DNA of 33,811 bases from Firmicutes bacterium AM41-11 (GCA_003480165.1 QUIQ01000018.1:1-33811); one strand, 5' to 3'; counted from the first letter of the stretch, positions 7,944 through 15,270 are shown. Program-made: numbers and translations. Notes: generated by a model not told the origin, from the letters alone.

Positions 7944-9069
7944 GGTTTCCCTCCTTGACCAATACCATATTATTGGCATGAATCACTTCTTCATAATCAC
8001 AATACGATAATACACTTTCGATTTCTTTTGACTTCAATCCTTTTATTTGGTTAATTTCTTCACTCGCATAATTCACAATGCCTTTGGCAATCAAAGTACC
8101 TTTTTGGTCGATGATATCCACCACCGAAGACATCGTAAAAGTTCCCGAGACAGAAACAATACCAGAAGGCAATAAACTCTTATGTTTCAGTAAGGCGCGT
8201 TTACACCCTTGATCAATCACAATATTTCCCTTCGCCCAACTTTGATACAGAATCCAATGTTGACGAGCATTTAAGTTTCGTCCACTATCCCCATAAAACA
8301 AGGTTCCAACATCTTTTCCATCCATCAAATCCACTAAAACATCTGGGGTATCGCCATTCACAATCGCCATATCACAACCATAGGCATTGCAGATTTTTGC
8401 GGCTTTTAATTTCGTGACCATGCCTCCCGTTCCCATGGATGTATTGGTATCGGTTGCCATCGCATTGATTTGGGGCGTAATTCCATGAACTTCCGAGATA
8501 AATTGGGCATTGGGATTGGTATGCGGATTGGCATCATACAAGCCATCAATATCACTGATTAAAACGACGAGATCCGCATTCACAATTGGTACAAGTAAAC
8601 TTGCCATCGTATCGTTATCACCAACTTTGATTTCATCCACGGCTAAAGTATCATTCTCATTGACAATGGGTAAGACATCATAGCGAATCAAAGACTGCAT
8701 CGTATTATAAAAATTCAAACAGCGTTTTCGATCATCGAAATCATCATGGTTCATAAGAATCTGTGCACTTTTAATATGGTATAAACCAAATAAATCATCA
8801 TAGATACGCATCAAGCTGGCTTGACCAATTGCTGCAAGGGCCTGCTTATCCGGAAGATGAACGGGCTTTTTCTTTAAATGCATCATTTCTACACCTGTTT
8901 TAATCGCCCCACTGCTCACCAAAACAATCTGAATTCCCTGACGTCGAATCTTGGCAATCTGTTCAATAAAGCCGAGAATTTTTTCTGTATCGATATTCCC
9001 TTCGGCATTACATAATGAAGAAGAACCGATTTTAACAATCATATTCTTCACATGACTAAAATCTCGCAT
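7936..9069 (-). CDS. proB: Glutamate 5-kinase with C-terminal PUA domain
   Basis: A 377-residue kinase that phosphorylates the gamma-carboxylate of glutamate, the first step of proline synthesis and the usual feedback target. The amino acid kinase domain shows VKIGSSSLCN (12-21), VLVSSGAI, IVNENDTLAVDEI with KVGDNDTMAS, ISDIDGLYDANP and GTGGMVTKLKAAKI. Residues about 275-365 form the PUA domain found in long-form ProB. GGGGAGGATGA stands before the ATG. It is the first gene of proBA, and its promoter shares its -35 bases with that of the divergent ridA-like gene. Confidence 0.96.
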   Translation of the reverse strand: MRDFSHVKNMIVKIGSSSLCNAEGNIDTEKILGFIEQIAKIRRQGIQIVLVSSGAIKTGVEMMHLKKKPVHLPDKQALAAIGQASLMRIYDDLFGLYHIKSAQILMNHDDFDDRKRCLNFYNTMQSLIRYDVLPIVNENDTLAVDEIKVGDNDTMASLLVPIVNADLVVLISDIDGLYDANPHTNPNAQFISEVHGITPQINAMATDTNTSMGTGGMVTKLKAAKICNAYGCDMAIVNGDTPDVLVDLMDGKDVGTLFYGDSGRNLNARQHWILYQSWAKGNIVIDQGCKRALLKHKSLLPSGIVSVSGTFTMSSVVDIIDQKGTLIAKGIVNYASEEINQIKGLKSKEIESVLSYCDYEEVIHANNMVLVKEGNHD

Positions 9070-9099
9070 ACTTCATCCTCCCCACAAAAATATATAGTT

Positions 9100-9128
9100 A
9101 TTATCTTATAAAATCCCTCAGTTGACAA
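9100..9128 (-). promoter_or_regulatory. Promoter of proBA
   Basis: On the minus strand TTGTCA (9128-9123), 17-base spacer, GATAAT (9105-9100). The -35 hexamer overlaps five bases of the divergent -35 of the RidA-family gene. Confidence 0.6.
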
Positions 9129-9151
9129 TAAAAGCATTCTTGCCCTATAGT
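9122..9151 (+). promoter_or_regulatory. Promoter of the RidA-family gene
   Basis: TTGACA (9122-9127), 18-base spacer, TATAGT (9146-9151), with a ribosome site AGAAAGAAGGA before the ATG at 9176. Confidence 0.7.
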
Positions 9152-9175
9152 AAAAACACAGAAAGAAGGAACGAT

Positions 9176-9637
9176 ATGAATTACGAAAAACGAATCGAAG
9201 AATTAGGAATTACCCTTCCTGAAAGTTCAGCCCCTAAAGCTATGTACATTCCCGTTAAACAAGTAGGAAATTTACTTTTTGTATCCGGCCAATTACCTTG
9301 TAAACTGGATGGAAGTTTAGCCTATACCGGAAAACTTGGTGACCAACTCACATTAGAACAAGGTCAAGAATGTGCACGCTTATGTATTATCAATATGTTA
9401 TCGGCGCTTAAATATCATTTAAAAGATTTAGACCGTGTAAAAAACGTCGTCAAACTACAAGCCTTTGTTTCCAGTAAGACAGGATTTGACCAACAACACC
9501 TTGTCACAAATGGAGCAAGTGAACTACTTTTTGATATTTTTGGCGAAGCCGGCAAACATGCTCGTACAGCTGTAGGAATCAACCAGCTACCTCTTGATGC
9601 ACCGGTTGAAATTGAAGCTATTTTTGAAGTCGAATAA
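9176..9637 (+). CDS. RidA / YjgF family protein (longer subfamily)
   Basis: A 153-residue protein of the RidA (YjgF/YER057c/UK114) family. Classic RidA hydrolyses reactive enamines and imines made by PLP enzymes, such as 2-aminoacrylate. Seen: GNLLFVSGQLP, the Arg of HARTAVGINQLPLDAPVEIEAI that binds the substrate carboxylate in RidA, and the following Glu. It is about 25 residues longer than RidA itself, like the DR1843-type subgroup whose substrates are less clear. I chose the ATG at 9176 because of AAGAAGGA upstream and because the promoter lies inside the longer reading frame. It is divergent from proBA. Confidence 0.88.
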   Translation: MNYEKRIEELGITLPESSAPKAMYIPVKQVGNLLFVSGQLPCKLDGSLAYTGKLGDQLTLEQGQECARLCIINMLSALKYHLKDLDRVKNVVKLQAFVSSKTGFDQQHLVTNGASELLFDIFGEAGKHARTAVGINQLPLDAPVEIEAIFEVE

Positions 9638-9645
9638 AAAAATAC

Positions 9646-9668
9646 GATGCAGATTAGTTATCTGCATC
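9646..9668. terminator. Bidirectional terminator between the RidA-family gene and the zinc-ribbon gene
   Basis: Perfect nine-base arms GATGCAGAT (9646-9654) and ATCTGCATC (9660-9668), loop TAGTT, with A tract on the left and T tract on the right. The right arm encodes the last codons of the minus-strand gene. Confidence 0.85.
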
Positions 9669-10139
9669 TTTTTTTGACGTATCTTCTTTTTGTACGGAAC
9701 CTTCATCAATCTGTTTTTGAAGTTTCGCATTTTTCTTTTCCAAATCCACAATTTCCTGAGCTTGTTTTTTATTTTCTTCATTTAAAGAAGAAATTTGTTT
9801 ATCATAGCTGTTTTCATTGGTGTTTTGTTTCTTCTTCAAAGTTTTGATTTCTTTATTTAAAGCTTTTTTGTCTTTTTTAAGTTGTGTAATTTCGGCATCT
9901 TTGGCAACACGCATTTCATTCATGAAATAAATGCTGCTACCCCCAACAAGTATCAACGTGCAGATCATCCCCAACAAAACCATGTGGAAGACTTTTTTAC
10001 GATCCGTTTTCACAACCGTCTCTACTTGATGAATTTGTTTCGTTTCTTCAGAAGCATCTTCCGGAAACAGATATTCTCCACACTTTTCGCAATAGCGACG
10101 TCGATCATCATTTCTATGACCACAATTAGGACAATTCAT
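9654..10139 (-). CDS. Zinc-ribbon, single-helix, coiled-coil membrane protein
   Basis: A 161-residue protein in three parts. A zinc ribbon with C3-x2-C6 and C17-x2-C20 (CPNC, CEKC) leads, followed by one membrane helix (about residues 52-73) and then a long Lys/Glu/Gln/Asn-rich coiled coil (78-150) without glycine or proline. The ribbon is probably cytosolic and the coiled coil outside. I cannot name a function. AGGAGG precedes the ATG, and the gene overlaps the end of the patatin gene by 14 bases, so they are translated from one message. A shared membrane process with the phospholipase is a guess from this coupling. Confidence 0.8.
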   Translation of the reverse strand: MNCPNCGHRNDDRRRYCEKCGEYLFPEDASEETKQIHQVETVVKTDRKKVFHMVLLGMICTLILVGGSSIYFMNEMRVAKDAEITQLKKDKKALNKEIKTLKKKQNTNENSYDKQISSLNEENKKQAQEIVDLEKKNAKLQKQIDEGSVQKEDTSKKDADN

Positions 10140-11175
10140 GGAATTCCTCCTTGTTTAAATAAGCTTTTAGCGCACTCATTTTATTTTTAGCATCATTATA
10201 ACCCAAATAATAAATATCACCAAGCCGACTTGTGTCTCTTTCCAAGCGACCAATATCAATCGGTTTGCTGGGGTAAATCACAAAAATCCGACCATCTTTT
10301 CGCAGTTGTTCTAACTCATTACATTGGCGATTATAACGTTCTTCACTTTCCGTAAGTCGATCGGCAAGTTCGGGATAGCGATGATACCAGCGATGAATCA
10401 ATCCGCCATGGTTATCATCGGCTGGTTTACGAAATTCTTGATCTCGAGTACGAACGACAATAATCTTTTTGTAGCCTTGATCCAAAGCCCATTGATATGG
10501 AATGGCACAAGAACATCCTCCATCTAAGTAAGGTTGGCCTTCTACATCGACCATTTCAGAAACAAAAGGCATCGAAGCACTCGCTGAAATAGCGGCAAAA
10601 ATATCCTTACAGATACCTTTTTCAAAATAGGTAATCTCTCCTGTATTGCAGTTGGTTGCTCCCACCACAAAGCGTCGATTGGGTGCATTAAAACGAGTCA
10701 TATCCAATGGGCATTCGGAATTCAGATCCATCAAAATAAAATCAAACCCGATGATACCATGATTGTTAAGCAAGGCTTGGGAACCTACATAACGCGAATC
10801 GTTTCGATATTTTAAATTGATATGGGCACTTCGTCCAATCTGTCCACTTACATAGTTCACACCATTCATGCCACCAGCCGATATACCAATCGTAGCTCGC
10901 ATATTGATATTTTCTTCCATGAGCGCATCACAGACCCCACTGGTATAAAGACCACGAAAAGCTCCCCCTTCTAAAACCAAACATCCATCGGTAATTTGGT
11001 TACTAGCCATACCACTCGGTAAACGATCTAAGCCATAATAGACCCGATTATTGCGATCGCTTTGGACTTTTTTTACCGTTTCTTTTAGGGTGTCTTTGGC
11101 CGTTTCTAAGACTTTCTTTTGTTTATCAATAATTTCCATAGATTCAACAGCTTCCGCTACTTTGTTTATTTTCAT
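10126..11175 (-). CDS. Patatin-like phospholipase family protein
   Basis: A 349-residue serine acyl hydrolase. The patatin dyad is complete: the oxyanion loop GGAFRG at 70-75, Ser99 in GISAGG, and Asp218 in YLDGG. The family cleaves acyl esters of phospholipids or other lipids. No signal peptide is seen. Residues 1-45 are charged and helical and may be an extra membrane-surface or regulatory segment. The ATG at 11175 has no clear ribosome site but lies seven bases after an extended -10 (TGCTAAAAT), so it may be leaderless. A start at codon 13 has no better signal. The zinc-ribbon gene follows with an overlap. Confidence 0.9.
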   Translation of the reverse strand: MKINKVAEAVESMEIIDKQKKVLETAKDTLKETVKKVQSDRNNRVYYGLDRLPSGMASNQITDGCLVLEGGAFRGLYTSGVCDALMEENINMRATIGISAGGMNGVNYVSGQIGRSAHINLKYRNDSRYVGSQALLNNHGIIGFDFILMDLNSECPLDMTRFNAPNRRFVVGATNCNTGEITYFEKGICKDIFAAISASASMPFVSEMVDVEGQPYLDGGCSCAIPYQWALDQGYKKIIVVRTRDQEFRKPADDNHGGLIHRWYHRYPELADRLTESEERYNRQCNELEQLRKDGRIFVIYPSKPIDIGRLERDTSRLGDIYYLGYNDAKNKMSALKAYLNKEEFHELS

Positions 11176-11182
11176 AAGCTCT

Positions 11183-11191
11183 ATTTTAGCA
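11183..11191 (-). promoter_or_regulatory. Extended -10 promoter of the patatin gene
   Basis: On the minus strand TGCTAAAAT ends at 11183, and the patatin ATG begins at 11175. A -35 is not convincing, because that position lies in the preceding terminator stem. Confidence 0.45.
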
Positions 11192-11230
11192 TAAAAAAAA
11201 AGGAGAAGACCAAGAATTAGTCTTTCTCCT
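11192..11230 (-). terminator. Terminator of the XRE regulator gene
   Basis: On the minus strand AGGAGAAAGAC (11230-11220) pairs with GTCTTCTCCT (11210-11201) with one bulged base and a nine-base loop, then nine T. The stem covers the last codons of the regulator gene. Confidence 0.8.
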
Positions 11231-11456
11231 GCTTTTTTTGCGCCGCAAAGTTAAAAAAATATTCACCAATCTGCTCTTGTGGAATATCTAACATTTGACA
11301 AACTTTATAAATCTCATCAGAACGAAATTGTGTACGTCCTTGAAGGCGGTACGATAATAAATTCTGCGACATGCCAAGTGCTTCGGCAAAACTACGTTGC
11401 GTATCGTAATACTCAAGAATCCGAATACGGAGCTTTTTTAAAACAATCTCCCTCAT
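11217..11456 (-). CDS. Small XRE-type helix-turn-helix regulator
   Basis: A 79-residue protein that is little more than a Cro/CI-type HTH. RSFAEALGMSQNLLSYRLQG (about 21-40) is the helix-turn-helix, with a third helix SDEIYKVCQMLDI. It resembles small phage-type regulators, but no phage genes are nearby. AAGGGAT stands nine bases before the ATG. Upstream lies a long inverted repeat (11490-11519) overlapping the likely promoter, which suggests autoregulation. Its targets beyond itself are unknown; the patatin gene follows directly after its terminator. Confidence 0.8.
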   Translation of the reverse strand: MREIVLKKLRIRILEYYDTQRSFAEALGMSQNLLSYRLQGRTQFRSDEIYKVCQMLDIPQEQIGEYFFNFAAQKKQEKD

Positions 11457-11489
11457 TACTTAATATCCCTTTCCCATCAACAATAACTA

Positions 11490-11519
11490 AACTTTATATG
11501 AGTATTCTACTATAAAGTT
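11490..11519. promoter_or_regulatory. Inverted repeat, probable operator of the XRE regulator
   Basis: AACTTTATA (11490-11498) and TATAAAGTT (11511-11519) are perfect nine-base arms with a 12-base spacer. It is 34 bases before the regulator start and next to a minus-strand TTGTCA that could be its -35. The rest of the gap between 11457 and 11607 holds only a weak GGCAAA hairpin (11589-11603) after the isomerase gene. Confidence 0.6.
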
Positions 11520-11607
11520 GACAAATATACAAATGAGTAAGGTATGTTTAACTCAGGAGGGTACACCGCCTTTTAAAAATCGTTATAGGGCAAAATCTTT
11601 GCCAGAA

Positions 11608-12288
11608 CTATCTTTCGTTCCAGGCTTTCACAATGGCTTCGGCCATTTGGCGAACACGTACTTTTGGATCTGGTGCTTTTAAAATACCTGAAGTAGCACC
11701 GGTACCATCGGCACCAAGTTTTACGACATTGTAACAATCTTGGGCAGTACTTACACCAGAGGCAATCATGACCAATACATCTGGATCAATCTCGGCAATT
11801 GCTTTACATGTATCTGTTGTATAAGAATCATCCGCAACCTGTCCAGTTCCAATCAAATCCGTTGGTTCCGCTAATACAATATCTGGTTTCATACATGCCA
11901 CAGCTTTTGCTTCGGTAACTGAATCCGCACATACAACTGTAATAAGACCTAGTTCTTTGGCATGTTGAATGGTTTTATATAAGTCGGATAAGGTTTTCGG
12001 ATTTTCCGCATGATTTAAGAATACGGCACCTGCACCGGCTTCTTTTAAAGATTCACCTAACACATGACCCATACCTCTACCTGGGCTTAAAGGATCCATA
12101 GATTGTGCCGTCACAATAATATGTTGCGTGTTTTCCTTAATCATCCGCAAATCTGCATAAGGGCAGGTAAAGAAAACAGTTAAGCCGGTATCTTTTGCGA
12201 CTTTATCACTCGCAAGAGCCAACTCTAAGCTAGCTTTTCCATATAAGTACGATTTAGGATTTACAACTAAAAATGGTTTTCTTTCCAT
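11608..12288 (-). CDS. Triosephosphate isomerase family protein, archaeal-type (short form)
   Basis: A 226-residue TIM-barrel isomerase. The catalytic set is in place: K12 in NPKSY, H93 in LNHAEN and E141 in LAEPTDLIGTG, plus the phosphate loop GTGATSGIL near the end. The short length and the segments DPLSPGRGMGHVLGESLKEAGAGAV match archaeal triosephosphate isomerases rather than the roughly 250-residue bacterial TpiA. It follows a YjbQ gene by two bases and a class II aldolase before that, so it probably works on a ketose or aldose phosphate from that aldolase. Plain triosephosphate interconversion is possible; a four- or five-carbon phosphate is also possible, as some TIM homologues act in tetritol catabolism. 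Confidence 0.82.
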   Translation of the reverse strand: MERKPFLVVNPKSYLYGKASLELALASDKVAKDTGLTVFFTCPYADLRMIKENTQHIIVTAQSMDPLSPGRGMGHVLGESLKEAGAGAVFLNHAENPKTLSDLYKTIQHAKELGLITVVCADSVTEAKAVACMKPDIVLAEPTDLIGTGQVADDSYTTDTCKAIAEIDPDVLVMIASGVSTAQDCYNVVKLGADGTGATSGILKAPDPKVRVRQMAEAIVKAWNER

Positions 12289-12290
12289 GA

Positions 12291-12809
12291 TTATTCCCCC
12301 AATACAGTAATGACACAGCGTCTTGTACGACCACGTGTTCGATCAAAATCCGCAAAATAAATATATCCCGTAGTTCCGACACCAAGTTTTCCTTCGTTGA
12401 CATCAAATGTTTCACTAGATCCTAATAAAGTTGAACGCAAGTGCGCATCTCCATTCCAAAGATCTTCTGGACCATTCGGCAAATAGTCTTTCGCATTGGG
12501 CCAAGATTCTACGGCTGCATAATGTTCTGGGCCTGGATACATGTAAGTATCGGCATTTTCATGATCAGGGAAAATTTTCGCTAGTCCAACATTTAAATCG
12601 TGTTGTAAAGATTCATCTCCATTTTCATCTCGATCATGGGCATACTCTTCAAAGAAAACGGAACAAGTCGTATGTGGACTGATGACCGCACAAATACCGG
12701 TTTGTACCCCACTCTCTTCAATCGCTTTTCTTACTTCTTCAGTAATATTAATATAAGATGTTGTTTTTCCATGGGCCTGGACTTGAATTACTTTTCGATA
12801 TACTGTCAT
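12291..12809 (-). CDS. YjbQ / UPF0047 family protein with an insertion
   Basis: A 172-residue member of the secondary thiamine-phosphate-synthase-like YjbQ family. Recognised are SPHTTCSVFF (44-53) with His46, a DLNVGLAKIFP segment, a second His in NGDAHLRSTLLG, and the end block LGTTGYIYFADFD-like VGVTTG/RTRGRTRR. Most members have 130-140 residues; the extra length here lies mainly after the HTT motif (about 54-100). The true biochemical role of the family is unsettled. AGGAGAAGGA precedes the start. It is between an aldolase and an isomerase gene with gaps of 11 and 2 bases, so a part in the same sugar-phosphate pathway is inferred. Confidence 0.85.
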   Translation of the reverse strand: MTVYRKVIQVQAHGKTTSYINITEEVRKAIEESGVQTGICAVISPHTTCSVFFEEYAHDRDENGDESLQHDLNVGLAKIFPDHENADTYMYPGPEHYAAVESWPNAKDYLPNGPEDLWNGDAHLRSTLLGSSETFDVNEGKLGVGTTGYIYFADFDRTRGRTRRCVITVLGE

Positions 12810-12820
12810 TCTTCCTTCTC

Positions 12821-13660
12821 CTATAACGATTTTGTTGCGAATAGATCAAAAACATGTTGCAACATCGTCTGCATACCTTTTTTAGCAGCTGCTTTATATG
12901 TATAGTAATCTTCGACTTCTGCTTCTTTTGGTTCTAAGGCATAAACCGCTTTTGCAGCACTGACCATAAAATCCGAATACACATTGATTTTCGCAATACC
13001 TTCGGTGGCACAACGATGTAAGTTCTCATCTCCAGAATTGGATCCACCATGTAAAACTAACGGGCAACTTACAGCTTCCGCTAATTCATGTAAACGATCA
13101 AAATTAATTTTAGGTGTTCCCTTATACAATCCATGGGCTGTACCAATAGATACAGCTAAACTGTCTACATTGGTTTGGGCTACAAAATCTTTGGCTTCCG
13201 AAACAGATGTATAGATATCTAGATCTTCAGCTCTTTCATTGCTTCCGACATGCCCAATCTCTGCTTCTACGACAACCCCATGTTCATGGGCATACGCAAC
13301 GACTTTTTGGGTTAGGGCAACATTTTGTTCAAAAGGTAACATAGAACCATCAATCATGACAGAAGTAAAACCTAAGTCTACGGCCTTCTTACAAGTTTCA
13401 AAACTTTCGCCATGATCCAAATGTAAACATACGGGATTTTTCGTCTTCTTTGCACGATAAATAGCCAATTTACTCGCTGTTTCTAAATCCAACAAACGAT
13501 CAAAATGACATTCCGCAAAAGATAGAATGATCGGTAAATTTTGTTTCTCTGCTTGTTCTAAATGCCATTTCAATGAATCTTCATCAACGAAATTTGCGGA
13601 CGGAATCGCAAATTTTTCCGCCTGTGCTTTCGCAAGCATCTCTTTGGATGTAACTAACAT
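12821..13660 (-). CDS. Class II (zinc) ketose-bisphosphate aldolase
   Basis: A 279-residue class II aldolase, which splits a ketose bisphosphate or phosphate to dihydroxyacetone phosphate and an aldehyde. The zinc and substrate residues are visible: D82 and H83 in HLDHG, E134 in VEAEIGHVG, H176 in SIGTAHG, and H204 in VLHGGSNSG. AGGAGGATACAA stands before the ATG, and a strong promoter lies 40 bases upstream. It opens the operon with YjbQ and an archaeal-type isomerase. It may be glycolytic fructose-bisphosphate aldolase, but the partners suggest a dedicated pathway; tagatose- or other ketose-phosphate specificity cannot be excluded. Confidence 0.9.
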   Translation of the reverse strand: MLVTSKEMLAKAQAEKFAIPSANFVDEDSLKWHLEQAEKQNLPIILSFAECHFDRLLDLETASKLAIYRAKKTKNPVCLHLDHGESFETCKKAVDLGFTSVMIDGSMLPFEQNVALTQKVVAYAHEHGVVVEAEIGHVGSNERAEDLDIYTSVSEAKDFVAQTNVDSLAVSIGTAHGLYKGTPKINFDRLHELAEAVSCPLVLHGGSNSGDENLHRCATEGIAKINVYSDFMVSAAKAVYALEPKEAEVEDYYTYKAAAKKGMQTMLQHVFDLFATKSL

Positions 13661-13700
13661 TTGTATCCTCCTAAATAGTACATTTCAACTCTATGGACCC

Positions 13701-13729
13701 ATTATACAGCTCTATTGTATTAATTACAA
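13701..13729 (-). promoter_or_regulatory. Promoter and palindromic operator of the aldolase operon
   Basis: On the minus strand TTGTAA (13729-13724), 17-base spacer, TATAAT (13706-13701). A palindrome TTGTA-N5-TACAA (13715-13729) covers the -35, so a repressor there would block the polymerase. Confidence 0.65.
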
Positions 13730-13759
13730 CATAACTTTTGAGTTTTTGTCCTATTTTTT

Positions 13760-14293
13760 TTAATACATAAAAAGAGACTCCTCAAAGTCTCTAAAGTTTA
13801 CATTCAAAATGTCACAATCAAGAATTTGCTCGTCTTTTATGATTTTTGCCGAACCAATCGGCTGAAATCCTAAGTTTTGATAGACATCTAAATCTTTGGC
13901 ATTGTCTTTCAATACATCGAGGCGCAAAATGTCTGATCCATTTATACGGCTTTGTTCAATCGCAAAACTAATCATCTGATTAGCCACACCATGTCCTGAA
14001 TAATCCGGATCAACGCCCATCGCATATAGCGTGGACACATTTTGGGAACTCATTTCAAAATTTTTTACATGAAAAGAACGTGAATCCGCATGTTCAAGAA
14101 TCATAATCGAAATGATTCGATTTAAAGAAATTCCTACATAGATATTACCTTTACGAATTTCCTTCGAAAGCGCTTGATCACCTAAAAAAACCTTTGGTTC
14201 TTTTCCTTTCGTATTTATTTTTTCTATGAGGCAGTGATAAAAATAATGGATTTTATCTTCTTCATCCTGTCGCACTCGTTTTATTTCTAACAT
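13760..14293 (-). CDS. GNAT-family N-acetyltransferase
   Basis: A 177-residue acetyltransferase. The acetyl-CoA motif A is clear in GVDPDYSGHGVANQMISFA (about 92-110), followed by LRLDVLKDN and the closing YQNLGFQPIG. The acceptor is unknown. It starts nine bases after the nucleotidyltransferase gene with AGAAAGA before the ATG, so the two are one unit. An acetylated sugar or a cell-surface precursor is a possible target, suggested only by that neighbour. The last codons form a hairpin that serves as terminator. Confidence 0.85.
   Translation of the reverse strand: MLEIKRVRQDEEDKIHYFYHCLIEKINTKGKEPKVFLGDQALSKEIRKGNIYVGISLNRIISIMILEHADSRSFHVKNFEMSSQNVSTLYAMGVDPDYSGHGVANQMISFAIEQSRINGSDILRLDVLKDNAKDLDVYQNLGFQPIGSAKIIKDEQILDCDILNVNFRDFEESLFMY
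13766..13792 (-). terminator. Terminator formed by the last codons of the GNAT gene
   Basis: AGAGACT (13773-13779) pairs with AGTCTCT (13786-13792); on the minus strand a T run follows at once, before the TAA stop. Confidence 0.65.
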
Positions 14294-14302
14294 ATCATCT
14301 TT

Positions 14303-15220
14303 CTACAAGTCGCTATATAAATCTTCCTTATATACACCTTGTTCAATCAATTTCCGGAAACTCTCCACCACCAATGGTTTGTCTTCCTTATAGGTAACAC
14401 CAAACCATTTATCTTTGGTTTCAAGAACCTTAACACTAACTTTCTTTGCTTCAAGTAATTCCCCAATTAAAATAGGCAACAAATATTCACTCTTAGTATG
14501 ATCTTGTTCTTTTTGGAAGAATTCCACAAAACCATCTTCTAAGATTTGAATGAATTCTGGTGTCAATCCCCACATATTCATTGAAACATGAGAATTGGCA
14601 TCAATAAGCTGTCCATGTGTTGCTGCACCCGTTTCGGTTTTTTCGATATCATGGGTTTCCACAACACTGGTTAAATAGCCATTGGTATCGCTTTGACAAA
14701 TACCACGGGTAACCGTTCCAAAATCACTCAATGTATTTTTCAAAATAAAACCTGCCATGCAGTAATTATTTGGTGCACTTTTCGAATAGTTTTCCAAGAA
14801 GGAATGAATATTCTTAAAAGATTCTTTTCCATAATAATCATCGGCATTAATTACACAGAATGGTTCATGAATGTATTCCTTGGCAGCTAAAACAGCTTGT
14901 CCTGTACCCCATGGTTTACTTCGACCTTCGGGAACGGAAATACCTTCTGGTAGATCATCAATGGCTTGAAAACAATAATGTACTTCAATGCCTTTTTCCT
15001 TGGCAACTTTTTCAATACGGGTACCAATGCGTTCTTTAAAATCGTTTTCAATATCTTTTCGAATAATAAAGATAACCTTATTAAATCCAGCTTGAATGGC
15101 ATCGTGAATGGAATAATCCATGATAATTTCATCATGATATCCAACAGGTTCTAATTGTTTGATACCCCCACCAAAACGGCTGCCAATTCCTGCCGCCATA
15201 ATAACTAATGATGTATTCAT
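14303..15220 (-). CDS. Sugar-phosphate nucleotidyltransferase (NTP transferase family)
   Basis: A 305-residue nucleotidyltransferase with a GT-A-like fold. MAAGIGSRFGGGIKQLEPVG (8-27) is the NTP-binding signature with its conserved Arg and Lys, and CVINADDYYG holds the metal-binding Asp pair. KPWGTGQAVLAAKEYI and SMNMWGLTPE are further family blocks. It differs from GalU in detail, so the sugar (or choline-like alcohol phosphate) is not assigned. A TGCTACAAT extended -10 lies at 15253-15261, just after the arg operon terminator. A GNAT enzyme follows in the same unit. Confidence 0.85.
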   Translation of the reverse strand: MNTSLVIMAAGIGSRFGGGIKQLEPVGYHDEIIMDYSIHDAIQAGFNKVIFIIRKDIENDFKERIGTRIEKVAKEKGIEVHYCFQAIDDLPEGISVPEGRSKPWGTGQAVLAAKEYIHEPFCVINADDYYGKESFKNIHSFLENYSKSAPNNYCMAGFILKNTLSDFGTVTRGICQSDTNGYLTSVVETHDIEKTETGAATHGQLIDANSHVSMNMWGLTPEFIQILEDGFVEFFQKEQDHTKSEYLLPILIGELLEAKKVSVKVLETKDKWFGVTYKEDKPLVVESFRKLIEQGVYKEDLYSDL

Positions 15221-15270
15221 ATAATTCTCGCTTTCTGTTTGTCTTTTTCTCTATTGTAGCACAAGCAGAA

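Noticed and set aside
11217..11456. XRE regulator as a sign of a prophage or toxin-antitoxin module
   Set aside because: No phage, integrase, toxin or antitoxin gene lies beside it; neighbours are a patatin and metabolic genes.
11534..11680. Plus-strand frame starting ATGAGTAAGGTATG that runs into the isomerase gene
   Set aside because: It is antisense to a clear gene, has no good -10 or ribosome site, and shows no family features.
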